Assembly (NCBI GenBank): GCA_023266075.1
Contig: JAHFRX010000031.1
Coordinates: forward strand, 4,222-11,542
Direction of reading: 5' to 3'
DNA length: 7,321 nt
From: Legionellaceae bacterium
Lineage (GTDB): Bacteria > Pseudomonadota > Gammaproteobacteria > Legionellales > Legionellaceae
The stretch's first letter is position 1; the number at the start of each line of letters is the position of its first letter. The position numbers and the translations under genes were made by a program. Below are positions 5,939 through 7,321 of the stretch, piece after piece. The notes under the pieces are model-generated. The model did no database searches and was not told the origin of the DNA. It saw only the letters and a program-made list of their open reading frames with translations.

Positions 5939-7110
5939 TTTTTATCCTTTTTTAATGCGTCATATAATGCGGGGATTTCACGACATAAGATGGAGATGAG
6001 TGTATCAATCTCCTTTAATGAGGTAAAACGTCCAAAAGAAAGACGTATAGAACTTTGCACTTCCTCTGTGGTCAAACCTAAAGCGCGCAACACATAAGAA
6101 GGTCCTGTTTTTTGAGAAACACATGCCGATGCTGTTGAAAAGGCAATACCTTTTAAAGCGATTAACAAATCATCATGGTGCAATCCTTCAAAACGAATAT
6201 TAAGATTATTCGCAATACGCATTTTTGCATCACCATTCAAAACAAGACCAGGCAAATGTTGAATTCCCACCCACAAACGTTGACGTAACGACGATAAGTA
6301 AGCATATTCATTTGCTCTATTTTCATTTGCAAATTGAAACGCTTTTCCCATCCCTACTATCTGATGTGTCGCAAGTGTACCTGAGCGCATCCCGCCTTCG
6401 TGCCCACCACCATACGTTTGAGGATTTAAACGCACACGAGGTTTGTGGCGTATATATAACGCGCCAACACCTTTAGGACCATACAATTTATGCGCCGAAA
6501 ACGACATCAGGTCCACCGGTAACTCGGTCAATGCTATCGGTAATTTTCCAGCACTTTGTGCTGCATCAACATGAAAAAGGATACCCCTTTCCGACAAAAG
6601 TGGAGCAATTGTTTCAATAGATTGAATCACGCCTGTTTCATTATTCACATGCATGAGGGAAACAAGAATTGTATCGTCACGCAAAGCATTCAATACGTCT
6701 GCGTGATCTAAAAGTCCATTCGATTGCGGCTTAAGATAGGTGACCTCAAAACCACATTTTTCTAGATGTTTAAAACTGTCTAAAACAGATTTATGCTCTG
6801 TTGCAAGCGTCACCAGATGTTTCCCTTGACGTTGATAAAACGTGGAGGCACCTAAAATTGCCAGATTATTTGCTTCAGTAGCCCCGGATGTAAACACGAT
6901 TTCTTCATCTGAAGCACCGACCAAGGCGGCGACTTCTGCACGCGCATGCTCTACTGCAATCGCCGCTTTTCGACCAAAACAATGCGTCACTGAAGCTGGA
7001 TTACCAAACTCAGTTGTGGGTCCCATATAATGCAACATTTCCTCAATGACACGAGGGTCAATCGGTGTGGTCGCCATATAGTCAAAATAGACTGGTCTTT
7101 CTGAATTCAT
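5935..7110 (-). CDS. iscS: Cysteine desulfurase (IscS/NifS type)
   Basis: This PLP-dependent class V aminotransferase-fold enzyme converts cysteine to alanine and carries the released sulfur as a persulfide for Fe-S clusters, tRNA thiolation and cofactors. Key residues are in place: TSGATEANN (74-82), His106 in ATEHKSV, Asp182 and Gln185 in HVDAAQSAGK, PLP-lysine Lys208 in SFSAHKLYGPKG, GGGHEGGMRSGTL (234-246) and catalytic Cys330 in STASACVSQKTGPSYVLRALG. The long loop around Cys330 marks the group I IscS/NifS class rather than SufS. The protein is 391 residues (E. coli IscS 404) and ends at LYDALKKDKK, so the E. coli C-terminal tail that contacts IscU is missing. The ATG at 7110 overlaps the trmJ stop as ATGA; AGGA lies about 10 nt upstream. 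The stop overlaps iscA in the same way. No iscR is found between trmJ and iscS. Confidence 0.95.
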   Translation of the reverse strand: MNSERPVYFDYMATTPIDPRVIEEMLHYMGPTTEFGNPASVTHCFGRKAAIAVEHARAEVAALVGASDEEIVFTSGATEANNLAILGASTFYQRQGKHLVTLATEHKSVLDSFKHLEKCGFEVTYLKPQSNGLLDHADVLNALRDDTILVSLMHVNNETGVIQSIETIAPLLSERGILFHVDAAQSAGKLPIALTELPVDLMSFSAHKLYGPKGVGALYIRHKPRVRLNPQTYGGGHEGGMRSGTLATHQIVGMGKAFQFANENRANEYAYLSSLRQRLWVGIQHLPGLVLNGDAKMRIANNLNIRFEGLHHDDLLIALKGIAFSTASACVSQKTGPSYVLRALGLTTEEVQSSIRLSFGRFTSLKEIDTLISILCREIPALYDALKKDKK

Positions 7111-7321
7111 TTTGCAGGAGTCCTATTCACAATCGTGCGCTCAATATGCGTCAATATCCCACGCAGAATATTAACCTCCATCGTTTCAAGTGTAGCACGA
7201 TTAAATAATCTCCTCAGTCGTTGCTGTAAACGTTTAGGATTAGACAGTTTCAAAAAATCAATGGTAATCAAAACAGATTCTAAATGTTGATAAAACAACT
7301 CGATTTGCTCGGCAGTCGCCA
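7107..7321 (-). CDS. trmJ: tRNA (cytidine/uridine-2'-O-) methyltransferase TrmJ, C-terminal end (cut by window edge)
   Basis: About 71 codons of the 3' end are present, open to the right edge; TGA is at 7109-7107. The segment ELFYQHLESVL, followed by KRLQQRLRRLFNRA, EVNILRGILTHIER and a short tail, matches the C-terminal helical extension of TrmJ. TrmJ is the SPOUT-class enzyme that 2'-O-methylates residue 32 of tRNAs. The SPOUT catalytic domain lies beyond the window, so the call rests on this tail and on the neighbourhood. In E. coli and relatives trmJ lies just upstream of the isc genes. The stop overlaps the iscS start (ATGA), indicating one operon with coupled translation. Confidence 0.88.
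   Translation of the reverse strand, partial: ATAEQIELFYQHLESVLITIDFLKLSNPKRLQQRLRRLFNRATLETMEVNILRGILTHIERTIVNRTPAK

Noticed and set aside
1..7321. CRISPR array, insertion sequence, phage, toxin-antitoxin or defence module
   Set aside because: There is no repeat-spacer array, transposase, integrase or terminal inverted repeat pair. Every large ORF belongs to a familiar housekeeping family apart from the small DUF1840 gene.

Overview
The window is a housekeeping stretch of an AT-leaning gammaproteobacterial chromosome. The gammaproteobacterial assignment rests on a Fis protein, the trmJ-iscS linkage, an MlaA lipoprotein and a class A RNase P RNA. The thiol:disulfide protein at 486-1271 resembles Com1 of Coxiella and the related Legionella DsbA-like proteins, both in its long N-terminal lead and in its CGHC site. 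This points to the Legionellales or a close relative, as an inference rather than an identification. No mobile element, phage gene, CRISPR array, toxin-antitoxin pair or defence gene is visible. I found no undescribed system. What stands out is unusual packing and gene absence around otherwise familiar genes.

Layout, left to right. The 5' half of glyQ (minus strand) runs off the left edge. It follows a Com1/DsbA-like periplasmic protein by 11 nt. Next comes uvrD (minus). mlaA (plus) diverges from uvrD across a gap of about 118 bp, and converges on a small DUF1840 gene (minus) with only 2 nt between the two stop codons. Directly upstream of the DUF1840 gene is rnpB, the RNase P RNA (minus), whose 3' end is about 18 nt from the DUF1840 start. 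Then comes fis (minus), with its own terminator and two good sigma70-type promoters in a 244-bp AT-rich leader. The right part is a minus-strand operon: the end of trmJ, then iscS, then an A-type Fe-S carrier gene. All are joined by 4-bp ATGA stop/start overlaps.

Functions. trmJ-iscS-iscA links tRNA modification to sulfur mobilisation and Fe-S cluster delivery. The usual iscR and iscU are absent from this cluster, and the IscS protein also lacks the C-terminal tail that in E. coli helps dock IscU. Fis and RNase P RNA are growth-linked functions. The fis terminator overlaps the -35 region of the rnpB promoter, and that promoter has a GC-rich discriminator. MlaA (outer-membrane lipid asymmetry) and the Com1-like protein (periplasmic thiol chemistry) are envelope functions. 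UvrD serves DNA repair.
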